64,000 nt of DNA from contig NC_092662.1 in assembly GCF_032118995.1 (NCBI RefSeq), positions 7,068,001 through 7,132,000 on the forward strand, given 5' to 3'. Below, one piece after another: positions 34,493 to 45,840 of this stretch. Within the stretch, counting starts at the first letter, position 1; each line of letters opens with the position of its first letter. Below the pieces are notes generated by a model that saw only the letters and a list, made by a program, of their open reading frames with translations, had not been told where the DNA came from and did no database searches. The position numbers and the translations under genes were made by a program. Source of the stretch: Asterias amurensis (taxonomy: Eukaryota > Echinodermata > Asteroidea > Forcipulatida > Asteriidae).

Positions 34493-36768
34493 GCTAAGAT
34501 TCCGTAATTAATATATGACAATATTAAAGTATTGTACAGGGATAAAAGGATATATTTAGGTATATAAAACTTGAGCCTGTTGATAACACCAATGTTTCTA
34601 GAAAGAATTTTACGTATATAATCGATGTGGTTGTTCCAGGTTAAATTATTATCAATATATAAACCAAGAAATTTAGTGCAATCTGTTACAGTAATCTTGT
34701 TGTTATCGATGAAAACATCCCTTGGTAATGAACGTAAAGAATTGCTAAACAACATACACTTAGTTTTTTTGACATTTAAGGAAAGTTTGTTTGCTTTTAT
34801 CCAGTCTGATATCAGAACAAGGTCAGTACTAACAACGTCAATCAAATCATTTATATTTTTGTTACTATAGAATAAATTTGAATCATCGGCAAATAAGATA
34901 CAAGACAAACGTTTAGAGACATTAACTAGGTCATTTATATAAACAATAAATAGTAGTGGCCCAAGAATAGATCCTTGAGGAACCCCACATGTCAAGGAAC
35001 GTATATTAGAAGGAGTGTCATTAGCTAATACATATTGCTTTCTGTTAGAGAGATAACTTTGAAACCAAGCAAGAGGGACTCCTCTGATGCCGTAGTAATT
35101 AAGTTTGTATAACAATACATTATGATCTAAGGTGTCAAAAGCTTTCGAAAAATCAAGAAAGATACCAAGGGTGTGTTCTGAATTGTCTAAACCTGTCACA
35201 ACCTTATTAATGAGATGAAGAACGGCATGAGTAGTTGAGTGTTTTGCACGAAACCCAAACTGGAAGTTGGATATGATATCGTATTTACGTAAGAAATCAA
35301 GAGTACGTACATAAACAATTCTTTCAAATATTTTCGGAAAGCACGGTAATGTTGAAATTGGCCTGCAGTTGCTTACTTGATCAATAACTGAAGCTTTGTA
35401 AATAGGAATAACTTTTGCTATCTTCAGGTTATCTGGCACAATACCAGTTGATAAAGAAATGTTAATAATGTATGTAAGAGGTTCTAGAATTTCGGAAACA
35501 GTATATTTTAGAACAAAGGAAGTGATTGAATCAAAACCACTGCTAGCTTTATTAGGCAAATTCTTGATAATATCAGCAATTTCTTTTTTAGTGGCTGGTT
35601 GAAAAAATAAAGAATGTGAGTTAGGATGAGCGAGATAATCAAAGATTTTTGTTTTGCATTGAGGAATATTTTTAGCCAGATTAGGGCCTATGTTTGCAAA
35701 GAAATTATTAAAACTTTCGGCTATAATTTGGGGGTCATCAGTTAAATTTCCATTAACAGTGATGTCAGGAATTTTCGTAGAAGGGGTATTTTTATTAATA
35801 ACCCGGTTTATAATTTTCCAAGTATTCTTAATATTTGCTTTTTCTTTTTCAAATTGAGAGCAATAATACTTCTTCTTAGCCGTTCGTAAAACACTGGTTA
35901 GAATATTTTTGTATTTAATATAGTTCGCATGATTTATTTCATTACGTTTAGAAACGAATTTATGATACAGTCTATTTTTAAGTTGTATTGATTTCAGGAG
36001 GGATAGTGTTACCCAGGAAGATTTAGGATTGGCTTTGTTTTTCTTTTTATTTCTAAGTGGGACATTTTTGTCGTGATGTTCATTAAATATATTCGTAAAT
36101 ATGTTAAAAGCAATATTAGGATCTAGGGTATTAAATACAGGGGACCAGTCGGCTAAATTCAAATCACGTGTTAAGTTCTCTAAATTATCCTTAGTATAAC
36201 AACGAGAGCTGACATTCTTAGTGATCTTAGGGTGAGCATTGATCATTGGTATCGAAGTTAAAATAGGAAAATGGTCAGTAATATCTGAAGTTAATATAAC
36301 AGAGTCTGGTATGGGTAGAATGTTGGTGTAAATATTATCAATTAAAGTTGCCGAATGACGGGTTACCCTTGTGGGTTTATCTATAAGTGGAAAAAGGGAG
36401 TATGAAAACATAGTATCAAGAAAATTTTGTACAGTGGTATTATCATCATAATTTAGAAGATTAATATTTAGATCTCCAGAGAGAATACAATGTTTATTTT
36501 CATTAGAAATGCAGGTAGTTATATTATCGAAGTGGTACATAAAATCATTATATGAAACTTGTGGAGGTTTGTATAAGACACCAATTATCACGTTTTTTGA
36601 TGACGTTTGTCTCAATTCAATAAACAGTGATTCAATTGAGTTATTTGAATAATTGAGATCCTGACGGATATTATACTGAATGTCATTCAGCATATAAATG
36701 GCAACGCCACCACCAATTTTATCAATTCTGTTATTGGTAATTAATTTATAACCAGGTAACGAAAACAT
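34474..36768 (-). pseudogene. LINE ORF2: endonuclease/reverse transcriptase (main frame)
   Basis: An open frame of 764 residues covers the C-terminal two-thirds of the endonuclease and the full reverse transcriptase palm (FADD motif; GVPQGSILGP). It would nick DNA and copy the element RNA by target-primed reverse transcription. It lacks the endonuclease N-terminus and is frameshifted before its natural C-terminus, which is encoded by 34073-34492. Probably not functional. Confidence 0.88.
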
Positions 36769-36822
36769 AATGGAATTGTCATCTTTAAGCCAAGTTTCTG
36801 TGAGAGCAATGACACCTGTGCC

Positions 36823-38371
36823 AAATTAATCGTGAACTTGAGTCGTGCAATCAGATGACTTTAACTGAGCATGTATGATCATGAGCATGGTTAAACTTTC
36901 TACTGAAAAATTTCCTTAACAAGTGGTCTACCAAAATGTACAACTCAAGAAAATGCTCTTGAATGCTCTGATATGCCTTAGAAATGCCCAACTCAAGTAT
37001 TGGTTTTAAATCTAAGGTTGTATTTTTTTTTACTGAAACTTTCTACTAAACAAAACAAAACAAAACAAGTGTCATTTAAGCCTTTCTCTGTAGTTTAACA
37101 AAATACCGACATTTAAATTGAAGGCTTTCTCTGTGGTTTAAAAAAATACCGACATTTAAACTGAAGGCTTTATGTGAAAGTATTCTTGGCAAGCGATTGA
37201 TATTACATTTTTATATACATTGTTTTGAATCATCCCTCTTTAAAAAACATTTTTGTTAGTACATGAATTTGTTCTGAATTCCCCATCACCAACTAACATC
37301 AGAGTAATGGGCCACAGTCTTTGAATGCTTGCCTGGAAATTGAAACCCAGTTAAAGTTAATGATTGCATCATGTACATTGTGCAATTTTACTGTTAAATT
37401 TTGGATAATAATGTATCAGGCTTAATGAACTCTGCCTATTGCCATATTCTCACACTAATTTTATGGAGATACTTGTAATCGGAGAAGAGGTACTATAAAT
37501 TTAAGTTGAGAATAAATTAAATCATTTAAAAAAAAATTGAAATCATTGTCATTGTCAAGTTTTTGTATGTGGTATGCAGGTGAAAATTATACATGTATCA
37601 AGAGTACTATTATAGTGTAGGTGTAAAATAAAATAATTATTTCAATGACAAATAACCACTTTTATAAAAACAAAACAATACATTCTTTTGGAGTAATAAT
37701 CATGTAGAAAATGCTGCAAGTAAAATTAGTTTCTTCCTGTTTGTAGGAGACCAAACACAATAATTTACATTCAATGGTTTGCAGATAATGCTGGTAGAAA
37801 GCAGTTCCTTTAAAACACTAATTGGTGGGGTGTTGTGTTTGAGAAATACAGAGTGAAACAATGTCATAGAATAATTGTTTTCTCAGGAGTCGAAAATAAT
37901 TTTAACATGGTAAAACGTATTCGTAAGTTGTGGTATTCATCGCTGTGTCAGACTAGCGCGGGCATGCCTTCGTGCTGTTCAGTGGACGACCTCTGCAGGC
38001 AGGTTATTTACGTACTTTTTAAAAATCTAGACAAATAATGAAGCTGAAACTTCTACAGGGCAATTATATGCATTCATCTTCATTCACAGTTATTAGGAAT
38101 TCATGTCAAGGCCAAAAACAACAGGCATGTAAGTAATTTGGCTGTTACACGACACGACTAGACTATACACAGACATGTGAGATTGTTTGTTGACAGTATG
38201 CAGTAGTACACATGTCCCTATCACTGTTTAACCTTTGGACTTTAAACTGTCTCACGTGCAAACCGTGCATTCGGTAGATGATTGGCACACCTATATTGAC
38301 CAATGAGCATACACCTTCCGGAAATATTAGCATACAGCAACTCCGCCCACAATCTGGCGAGTTCACAAAGG
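36823..38371. other. Gene-free stretch with a short direct duplication
   Basis: A ~60-bp unit containing 'aaataccgacatttaaa' and 'gaaggctt' is doubled at about 37080-37170. ORF 37835-38038 has no recognisable domain. No other feature is seen. Confidence 0.45.
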
Positions 38372-38549
38372 AAACAAGGCTCTGATCCGGCCTCGTTTTG
38401 TAACCTTGTTGATACCTCGAAACCCATGCTTCGACCCCGCGGTATCAAGTACTGTTGTGTGCCGTGCGGTATAGTATCTATGCATTTCGTGAAGTCAGAG
38501 CAGGCCGGTGCTTGCGTAAAGAGCCTTGGACAAGGCTATTAGATCTCCA
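38372..38549 (-). repeat. Right arm of the inverted repeat pair
   Basis: Complement of 32491-32664, with a few substitutions. Together the arms look like long terminal inverted repeats of a ~6-kb element, or the result of an inversion-duplication. Confidence 0.8.
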
Positions 38550-38563
38550 GCTTTTGGTCAGAA

Positions 38564-38706
38564 TGGTGACTGCTCTATATTCCGACATCCCTATGTTCCG
38601 ACACCCCAATCTTCTGACACCCCAATGTTCCGAAACCCCTATGTTCCGACAACTCAACCTATATATTCCGACACCCCTATGTTCCGACACCCTTATATTC
38701 CGACGT
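38564..38706 (-). repeat. Short relative of the 16-bp minisatellite
   Basis: About 8 units of the complement form (ttccgacacccctatg). The left edge, gtgactgctctatattccga, matches the edge of the large array (ttgactgctctattccga at 23678), implying both derive from one element end. Confidence 0.75.
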
Positions 38707-39053
38707 AATTTTTTAAGAAAAACGGTACGACTTATATACCTGACTGCAATTGAATCCATTTAATCCGGTTACCTACTTTTGTGTCGTCCCACCTCGTCTT
38801 GAAAAAGCTCGCTCTTAACATGGGCTGAGATGAGGATGATGATTCAACAGAGGGCGCTATCAAAAGAAGTTTGTACACAGTTTGGCATTATTGGGGGGAG
38901 GGGGGCACACCAAATCTCACGGTGGACAGAATCACTGTAAACACATGGCAAGAAAACGGGCGCCATTTGATGCGTCAGCCACCAACCGAAAGAACAGGAT
39001 CTGTGTGTGTGGTAATATAGTATTGCTTTGTTCTGTGTTCAAATTTAACTCAG
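38707..39053 (+). promoter_or_regulatory. Upstream region of kinase gene A, ending in a probable 5' UTR splice acceptor
   Basis: Homology with kinase gene B begins just before 'tttaactcag|gttctac' (AG at 39052-39053) and continues into the coding exon. That pattern fits a conserved 5' UTR acceptor with an upstream non-coding exon not identified here. No TATA box can be assigned with confidence. Confidence 0.35.
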
Positions 39054-39074
39054 GTTCTACTTGAAAACACAACC

Positions 39075-41251
39075 ATGCCACGAGGTAAGACCTATGTTGA
39101 CAATGCCCAGAACAGAAGTCTTGGACGTGTTGGTGCCGCTATGGGATCTGCGCCAGTATCCAGGTCATCTGGTGGTGGTGGTGGTGGTGGAGCGTCAAGT
39201 TATTCCTCTAGCAGCCACAGTACCTACGTAGACAACTCCTACAACCGAAGCATTGGTCGAGTTGGTGCTCCAATGGGCTCAATGCCCGTGTCTCGATCTT
39301 CTGGTGCTTCAAGTGTTCCGAGCCAAGGAACCTACGTCGACAACGCCTACAACCGAAGCCATGGTCGAGTTGGTGCTCCAAAGGGCTCAATGCCCGTGTC
39401 TCGATCTTCAGGTGCTTCAAGTGTTGGCGCCGCCTTGGGGTCAATGTCTATATCTGAGAAAGGTCAAGGGTCAACAGCATCCAGTTGTACGCCGGGGGAG
39501 GAGATCAAGCGGTACGTGGATAACGCCCTCAACAGGCGTCTCGGTCGTGTTGGAAAGCCTCTTGGGACCGCACCGCATCACCGACCAAAGACAACTGAAG
39601 ACCGCTTCTATAAGGACAACGCCAGGAATCGAGAGCTAGGCAGAGTCGGTGATAAAATCCCAAAGCAAAGGTCCCGCAAAGATGAGCAGAAGACTGTTCG
39701 GCCAGAAGATGTCAAGAAAGATTTACGTTTTCAAATCGTTAACGATGATGTAAGTATTATGGCGTGACACTCTCTGTCAATAATACCTGTATTATCAATA
39801 CAAATTATTTCATGTACTTTTCAAAACAAGGGGCAAGGACAAAAAGTCGGTCAATTTTTGCATTTACCAAACTTGGCACCCTTAAAAAAATGGTACCCGG
39901 GTGAGTCTCGTGTTTGTCATTTGCCGAGCTTACAAGGGGAGTTTGCTGGTGGCCAGCTTAAGCTTTGATTAACTTACATCACCATGGACGACAAAAAGGT
40001 TATACACGACAAATAATCAGTTAAATATAGCATAGCACTTTTGCCACCAGGTTCATAGCGCTGACAACAAACTTGTTCCATGGGTCTGATGAACACTAAC
40101 AATTAATGCGCAAACCCTTATGAACACAATTCAATGCTTGATACTGTTATTCTTTGTAATTGTGCCTACTTGTTTTCATTTTTCCCCCTTTTCACCCACT
40201 ATTAATTAAGTTCACACTTTGTGACATTTTACTGTGACAGGAACCAGATGATTATGTTTTTGGACCGGAGGTCTCGGACCGAGAGATAGAAAACATGATG
40301 GAGACGGTTTACAATAATCTCAGGCGTCAGGAAGAGGAAGCTAAATGGCAGGAGGCAAACCGAGGCAAACGAGCTCAAACCGATGTCAGAGTCTTCAAAT
40401 ATGATGGCCAAATCATACCCTTCGAAGAGATTATTCTGGGAAAGAAGATCGGACAGGGAGGCTTTGGAGACGTCCACTTTGCCAAGTGGGATGGTAGTGT
40501 AGTTGCTGTCAAGAAACTCCGTGTGCAACGCGTGTCTCAAAAACGTCTGAGACAGTTCCAGGATGAGGTTAAAGTCCTTTGCAAGTTAGATCATCCCCAC
40601 ATTGTGAAGTTTCTGGGTGCTTCTATTGTCACACCAAACCTGGCTATTGTGATTGAGTACATGCAGAAGAGTCTCTATGAGGCACTCCATGTTGAAGATG
40701 TTGACTACTCCGATGCTGAGCAGTATCAGATAATCACAGGCATGTCAGATGGTTTGGAGTATCTGCATCAGAAAGAAGTGGCACATTGTGACATCAAGTC
40801 CACCAATATACTGCTCGATATCCCTGAAGATGGTGTGGTTGCAAAGATTTCCGACTTTGGTCTCAGCTTGATGAAGAATGAAGCAGAGACATCGCAGTCT
40901 GTTGCGAAGGTTGTTCAGGGCGTTGGCACACCGAAATACTCCGCTCCTGAGGTCTTGGCCGGGGATGAGTTAGACCTAGTCGCCATGTGTAAGACCGATG
41001 TCTACTCCATGGCTGTGGTGGCTTGGGAAGTCATCTGTGACGAGGAGCCTTTCTTTGGGTTGAATAAACAACAGCTTGAGCGTCGTGTGATGGGTGTTGA
41101 AGGTCAAGTGGAGTTGAAGATTCCAAATGACATCAATATTTCAGGAGGTTTGCTGAGTCTGCTCAATGAGTGCTGGAGCAGAAATGCCAACAAGCGACCA
41201 TCAGCAGGAGATTTCAAGAAACGTGTAGGCAAGTTTGGAGGAATCAAATAA
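39075..41251 (+). CDS. Kinase gene A: YVDNAxNR-repeat protein with non-RD TKL-like kinase domain, 561 aa
   Basis: Two coding exons, 39075-39749 and 40241-41251; the intron is GATGAT|GTAAGT ... TGACAG|GAACCA in phase 0. Exon 1 (225 aa) carries five copies of a motif of the form YVDNAxNRxxGRVG (first at residue 7, last as YKDNARNRELGRVG), separated by Ser/Gly-rich linkers. Exon 2 (336 aa) carries a complete kinase domain: GQGGFG (296-301), VAVKK (Lys316), alphaC Glu334, HCDIK (407-411), DFG (430-432), APE (460-462). The usual HRD Arg is Cys, so this is a non-RD kinase; all catalytic residues remain, so activity is plausible. Subfamily looks TKL-like. The N-terminus is low-complexity and probably disordered. 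There is no signal peptide or membrane segment, so it is probably cytosolic. An inverted paralogue lies at 59.97-62.31 kb. The motif's function is unknown to me. Confidence 0.9.
39750..40240 (+). other. Intron of kinase gene A
   Basis: 491 bp, GT-AG, phase 0. Skipping it would stop the protein five codons after the donor. Gene B has a shorter intron (about 356 bp) at the same place. Confidence 0.88.
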
Positions 41252-42102
41252 AGTGATGGTAAAGGTTAATTAATTCACTTGATGACAACGCTGATAACGG
41301 TGATTGGAGGTTTAGCTGACAGCATGGGGGTTGGTACTATTTCCTTAAAGGGACACACCGGTTTGGCAGCATGGTGGTTGGTACTATTTCCTTAAAGGGA
41401 CACACCGGCTCATCATTTACATAGTTTAGTGGTGTACAATCTTAGCTAAAATGTGTGGAGATGATTGTTGTAAAACAATGAGTAGCCCAAAATGGCACAA
41501 CGAAGCCGGTGTGTGCCTTATATCACTTAATAAACAAACGGTGCCTGCCCCTAGATATTGTCAAGGACCTACTTACATATAAACGTCCATGTACATTATA
41601 AAGCGTCTACTTGTTCACAAACCCCAGCACAAAACGGTTATATTTTTACACGATCGTCAAATCCATCCACGTTTAGTGAGATGACAGCGGGAACCAGCTG
41701 GATCTCTGGCCGCTGTTTTCGCGAACGGACACCAACCCGGAGAACTATGTGGAAAGATTCATGCATTATTCATTTCTAAGATATAAATGCTTTTATTGAA
41801 CGCTAAATCAAGGGAGGCATTTTAGACGAAATAATTTCGCACGTTGCTTACTATCATTACCATCTTTAGAACTTAGAAACCTTCGGATAGAACTTTTACA
41901 TTTCACCAAAGTATGATCCCACTTTTAATTTGTTTGATAATGATGTAATTAAGCTGTATCTGTAAATATAATTGAGTCACCTATACGAGCTTCAAGAACT
42001 CCAACCCTGCAAAACCTAATTTCACAGAGCTGCTTTTCAACAAAACACTTCCATCATAATACCCAGCCACAGCATTATATCCCTACCCTGATAGTACCCC
42101 GT
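41252..42102 (+). other. 3' region of kinase gene A; homologous to gene B downstream
   Basis: The sequence after the stop (gtgatggtaaaggttaatta ...) matches the complement downstream of gene B, and similarity recurs as far as 42060 ('gctgcttttcaacaaaacac', complement near 59466). AATAAA at 41529-41534 is a candidate polyadenylation signal. 'aaagggacacaccgg' occurs at 41347 and 41394, with ccggtgtgtgcc at about 41505, suggesting a small MITE. ORF 41558-41779 is not supported. Confidence 0.5.
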
Positions 42103-43002
42103 TTACCACCTGATAAATATACACAGACACAAGGATTTGTTGTTGTAGTGAACTCTGCCTAGAGTTAATTTATTCCGTACTCTGAATTCCGTGGTAAAAC
42201 GCCAATTCATAATAATATAAGGGAATTCCCTTTATTTAATTCCATCCAGTGATATCCACTCATAAAGAAGTATACCAGTTCCCATTATAAATACACTTTG
42301 CGGCCAATTCGCAAAAGGTCCCAATTCCTCACTTTGCGAACGGTAAATTTCCAATCCGCAGAGGTTCCCACTTCTCGGCGATTTGCCAAAGAAGGTACCA
42401 GACCAACTACAATAATTATAATTATAAATGCACTCATTGACTGGAGAAAACTCCGGGTCAATGAGGTTCCCACTTCCAGCGAGTTGCCAAGAAGGTACCA
42501 AATTAATTTAGTTCTTTATATACAATCACATCATTTTACTACCACCATATTTATCCACATCAATTCACATAAATTAATTTACCACTTCCTCACAGGCTAC
42601 AATGCCTATTAGCTTCTTGTTTATAGGAACAATCTAAGCTTACCGCTTTAAGTGTAAGTTGTTATTATTATTATTTATTCGGTAAGATTATCAGTCAACT
42701 CAATCTGTATCACGTATTCCGTAATACCCTGACCATTAACCCCAGGGAGGGAGGGAATTTTGCGAAACTATACAATCTATCTTAACTCCTCGGTGGCAGA
42801 ATATTCAATGACGGTTCCCAGAAAGACAAGCATCCTTTCCCCGAAATGCATTGCTTTGGTTGGTTGAAAAGAACAATGGAACCACGTCTGAATGCGCCCT
42901 GACAATCCCAATCGCTTATAGCCCCGACTGTGCAACCTGACTAAAATTATGCATATTTCCTGGTGTTAAATCGGTTTACTGCGTTACGCACTAAACCCTA
43001 TT
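42103..43002 (-). mobile_element. Solo terminal repeat (A-B) of the YR retroelement
   Basis: On the minus strand it runs from aatagggtttagtgcgtaac to caggtggtaa, matching A2-B2 at 22.13-23.02 kb nearly end to end. No internal region remains, so it is likely the product of recombination between A1 and A2. acggggta lies close to both edges (42093-42102 and 43003-43010), either a coincidence or a duplicated target. Confidence 0.85.
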
Positions 43003-43567
43003 ATACCCCGTCACACAGCACTACGACCTTACGAAGATTTTGCCAATCACCACGATCTCAAATAATTATCAAGTCGGGGTATGATCGCCGTCAAAATCAA
43101 GTAATTTGGCAAATTGAAGACTCGATCCGCCCAACTTTACTGCTACGATTACTGACGATTACACCAAGACCAATGCCGACATGCAACTATACTCTGATAA
43201 ACACAATAAGCATGTTTCTTGTGTTTGTAGCAGCCCCATGAAATTGGTAAAGTAGGCATAAAGTATTGTCTTAATAATAACTTGTTTGTTGGTTGGGGTG
43301 TTTGGGTGTTTGTTTTGTTGTCATTTGTATATAACAAAAGTTAATAATGGATTCATGAAAAGTATAACACACCCAACAAGGGCAACAAGGTCAAAACAAA
43401 ACAAAAACGGATTATTAACAAGACACCAACGTCAAGGGGGGAACTGAAATACAAGTTCGGGTTAGGCCTTTCTTGGGTCCAGTTTCATACAGCTGCCTGA
43501 AGGCACTTGATGGACACCTTTGGGAATTGTCAAAGTCCAGTCTTCTCACTTGGTGAATTTCAACATA
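43003..43567. other. Gene-free stretch
   Basis: No coding region supported; ORF 42963-43241 starts in the solo repeat and has no recognisable domain. Confidence 0.4.
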
Positions 43568-43640
43568 AAACATCTTTCCAGCCATATGCACTTATATTCA
43601 AAGACCAACTTGAACGGTCCAAGGCAACGTGTTCCTTTAA
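43568..43640. mobile_element. Right-end fragment of the palindromic AAAGGAACACG MITE
   Basis: aaacatctttccagccatat to aaggcaacgtgttccttt matches the last ~75 bp of the complete copies, with the left part missing. Confidence 0.75.
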
Positions 43641-43656
43641 GCAACTGCATTACACT

Positions 43657-45840
43657 GGGCCTGTTTCGGTGGAGTACACGAGGTAGCTCGTTAACGCTGC
43701 AAGATGGATTGCAAATGGGACAAGCATGATTTCTTTATTCGTTTATTCGTTTTGTTCACTTCACAAAAGATGTTGAATTGTATTTTGATGAGAAACTAAA
43801 CAATATTGTACTCGTTGGTTAGTCAAGGGGTGAGCCCCGAAAGGGTGTGACGGCCATCTTTAATTCAGCTAATCATTGTGTTATGATGTTATTGTTCGAA
43901 GTGAATACATGTAGGTTTTTCATGTAAAAATGTATGCAGACCTTCTATTATACGATAAATAAACAAACACATAAATAAATAGGCCTAGTTCATAAGTAAG
44001 ACGATGGTCACGTAGTTTTAATGTAAACTATGTTCATCTTATCCTAGTTCGACGCCAAGGTCGTTTTCAATTGAAAGCTTTTGTTTTTAAATTGTTTTAT
44101 AATTTGATATATTGATTACATTTGTAGTTTATTATAGTATACACTATAACCACAGCTCTTTAAAAAAAATGCGCAGCTACTTTTTAAAACATGTTTTATT
44201 GAATGCTTAAACTTGTTTAGTTATTAAAGATTGTCTGTATTCATTTTAAAGACATTAACAGGATTAATATTATGTTTTGATTGTGTTCAACCTGAAATTG
44301 ACCCTCCGGTTATGCTTATTCAGATTGCCGTAACGGTGACCAAAATGCAAGTCTTCTCACTTGCTGTATCTCAACATATCCATAAAATAACAAACCTGTG
44401 TGAAAATTCGAGCTCAATTTATCGTCGAAGTTTCGAGTCTTGAACTGTGACAGAACAAAACACCTTTGTCACGCATGAGTTGAGTGCTTTAAGCTTGATT
44501 TCGAGACCTCAGCTGAGATCTCGAAATCAATTCAAAATTTTTTAGTCTAAAATAAAACTACTTCTTTCTCAAAAACTGCTTTACTTCAGAGGAAGCCGTT
44601 TCTCACAATGTTTTATACTATCAACAGCTCTCCATTGCTCATTACCAAAAGCTTTAAGGTTTTATGCTAACACTTATTTTGAGTAATTACCAATAGTGTC
44701 CAGTGAAATTAAACACAAAAAGTAGAAGCGCAAAACATTATGCTTACCATAATTCGGTAGCCAACCCAACTATCATATCACATTTACAATTCGTGACTGG
44801 TATTCTGTTAATTTCTGCTTAGCAGACAATATTGTTAAGGAATATTTTCCACTTACGCAACTGTATTATTAAAACTGGGCCTGTTTCGGTGGAGTACACG
44901 AGGCGGCCCGTAAATGCTGCAAGATGGATTGCAAATGGGGCAAGCTTGATTTCTTTATTCGTTTATTCGTTTTGTTCACTTCACAAAAGGTGTTGAATCG
45001 TATTTTAATGAGAAATAATGTACTCGTTGGTTAGTCAATGTTTGAGGGGTGAGCAGTTAATCATTGTGTTATGATAGGTTGTTGTTCGAATTGAATACAT
45101 GTAGATTTGTTATGTAACAATGTATGCAGAGTTTTCTATAAACACCGGGATTTGTTAATATAAATATTAAATAAATAAATAAATATTACATATTTTTAAG
45201 TAAGACGAACGTCGAGTAGTTTTTGATGCAAACTTTTTTTTGCAATCTTCATCTTATCCTAGTTCGACACTATATAAAGGTCGTGTTCAATTTTAAAGCT
45301 TTTGTTTTTTTTAAATTGTTTTAGAGTTTATATATTATAGTGTACACTATATAACCATATCTATTTTTGAAATCGCGCAGCTACCTTTGTAAAACATGTT
45401 TTCATGCTTCAGCTTGTTTAGTTATTAAAGATTGTCTGGATTCATTTTAAAGACAATAACAGGACTGATTTGACCGTGTTCAACGTGAAATTGACCCTCC
45501 GGTTATGCTGAAGATTGCCGTACGGTAACCAAAATGCCTGGAGGAACAATAGTTTCCTTGTGGACACCTTTGTTACTTGTCAAAGACCACTCTTCGCACT
45601 GGTGTATCTCAACATATGCACAAAATACAAATAAACTGTGCAAAATTGAACTCAATTGGTCGTCGAAGTTGCGAGAGAATATGGAAGAAAAAACACCCTT
45701 CTTGCACAAGTTGTGCGCTTTCATATGCTTGAATTCGAGACCTCAGCTGAGGTATCGAATTCAACTCAAGTATTACAGTGAGAAATTGCTTATTACTCAA
45801 AAATACGTCACTTCAGAGGACGGTGGTTTCTCACGAGTGA
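43657..45840. repeat. Tandem duplication, unit ~1.22 kb
   Basis: gggcctgtttcggtggagta begins at 43657 and 44877, and order is kept afterwards (caagatggattgcaaatggg; ttattcgttttgttcacttc; attgaccctccggttatgct). Each unit ends with a reversed copy of the GGCAGTGGACAC MITE (44350-44705 and from about 45560), so the MITE was present before duplication. No gene is supported. Confidence 0.75.
44350..44705 (-). mobile_element. MITE, GGCAGTGGACAC family, reversed copy
   Basis: From tctcacttgctgtatctcaa to gtaattaccaatagtgtcca; it matches the complement of the complete copies, with the outer ends eroded. Confidence 0.78.

Larger units (their letters stand above)
33695..36822 (-). mobile_element. Non-LTR retrotransposon (CR1/L2-like LINE), 5'-truncated, one frameshift
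   Basis: The minus-strand reading frame at 34474-36768 (extending back to 36822) starts within an APE endonuclease: ALTETWL near 36795, GGGVAIY, a SGDLN box and TDHFPI. A reverse transcriptase with SKAFDTLDH, GVPQGSILGP and FADD follows. The C-terminal part continues in another frame at 34492-34073 (YLAHSDPLF, GPKLWN), so one frameshift lies near 34.48 kb. The 3' end finishes in short TAAAG-type tandem repeats at about 33700-33720, as in CR1/L2-type LINEs. The first part of the endonuclease and any ORF1 are missing. The codons are otherwise open over 760 residues, so the insertion is fairly young. Clade assignment is by motif memory only. Confidence 0.9.

Noticed and set aside
37835..38038. 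67-aa ORF followed by a possible GT donor
   Set aside because: No recognisable domain, no partner exon, and the surroundings are repeat-derived. The splice-like GCAG|GTTATT alone is not enough.
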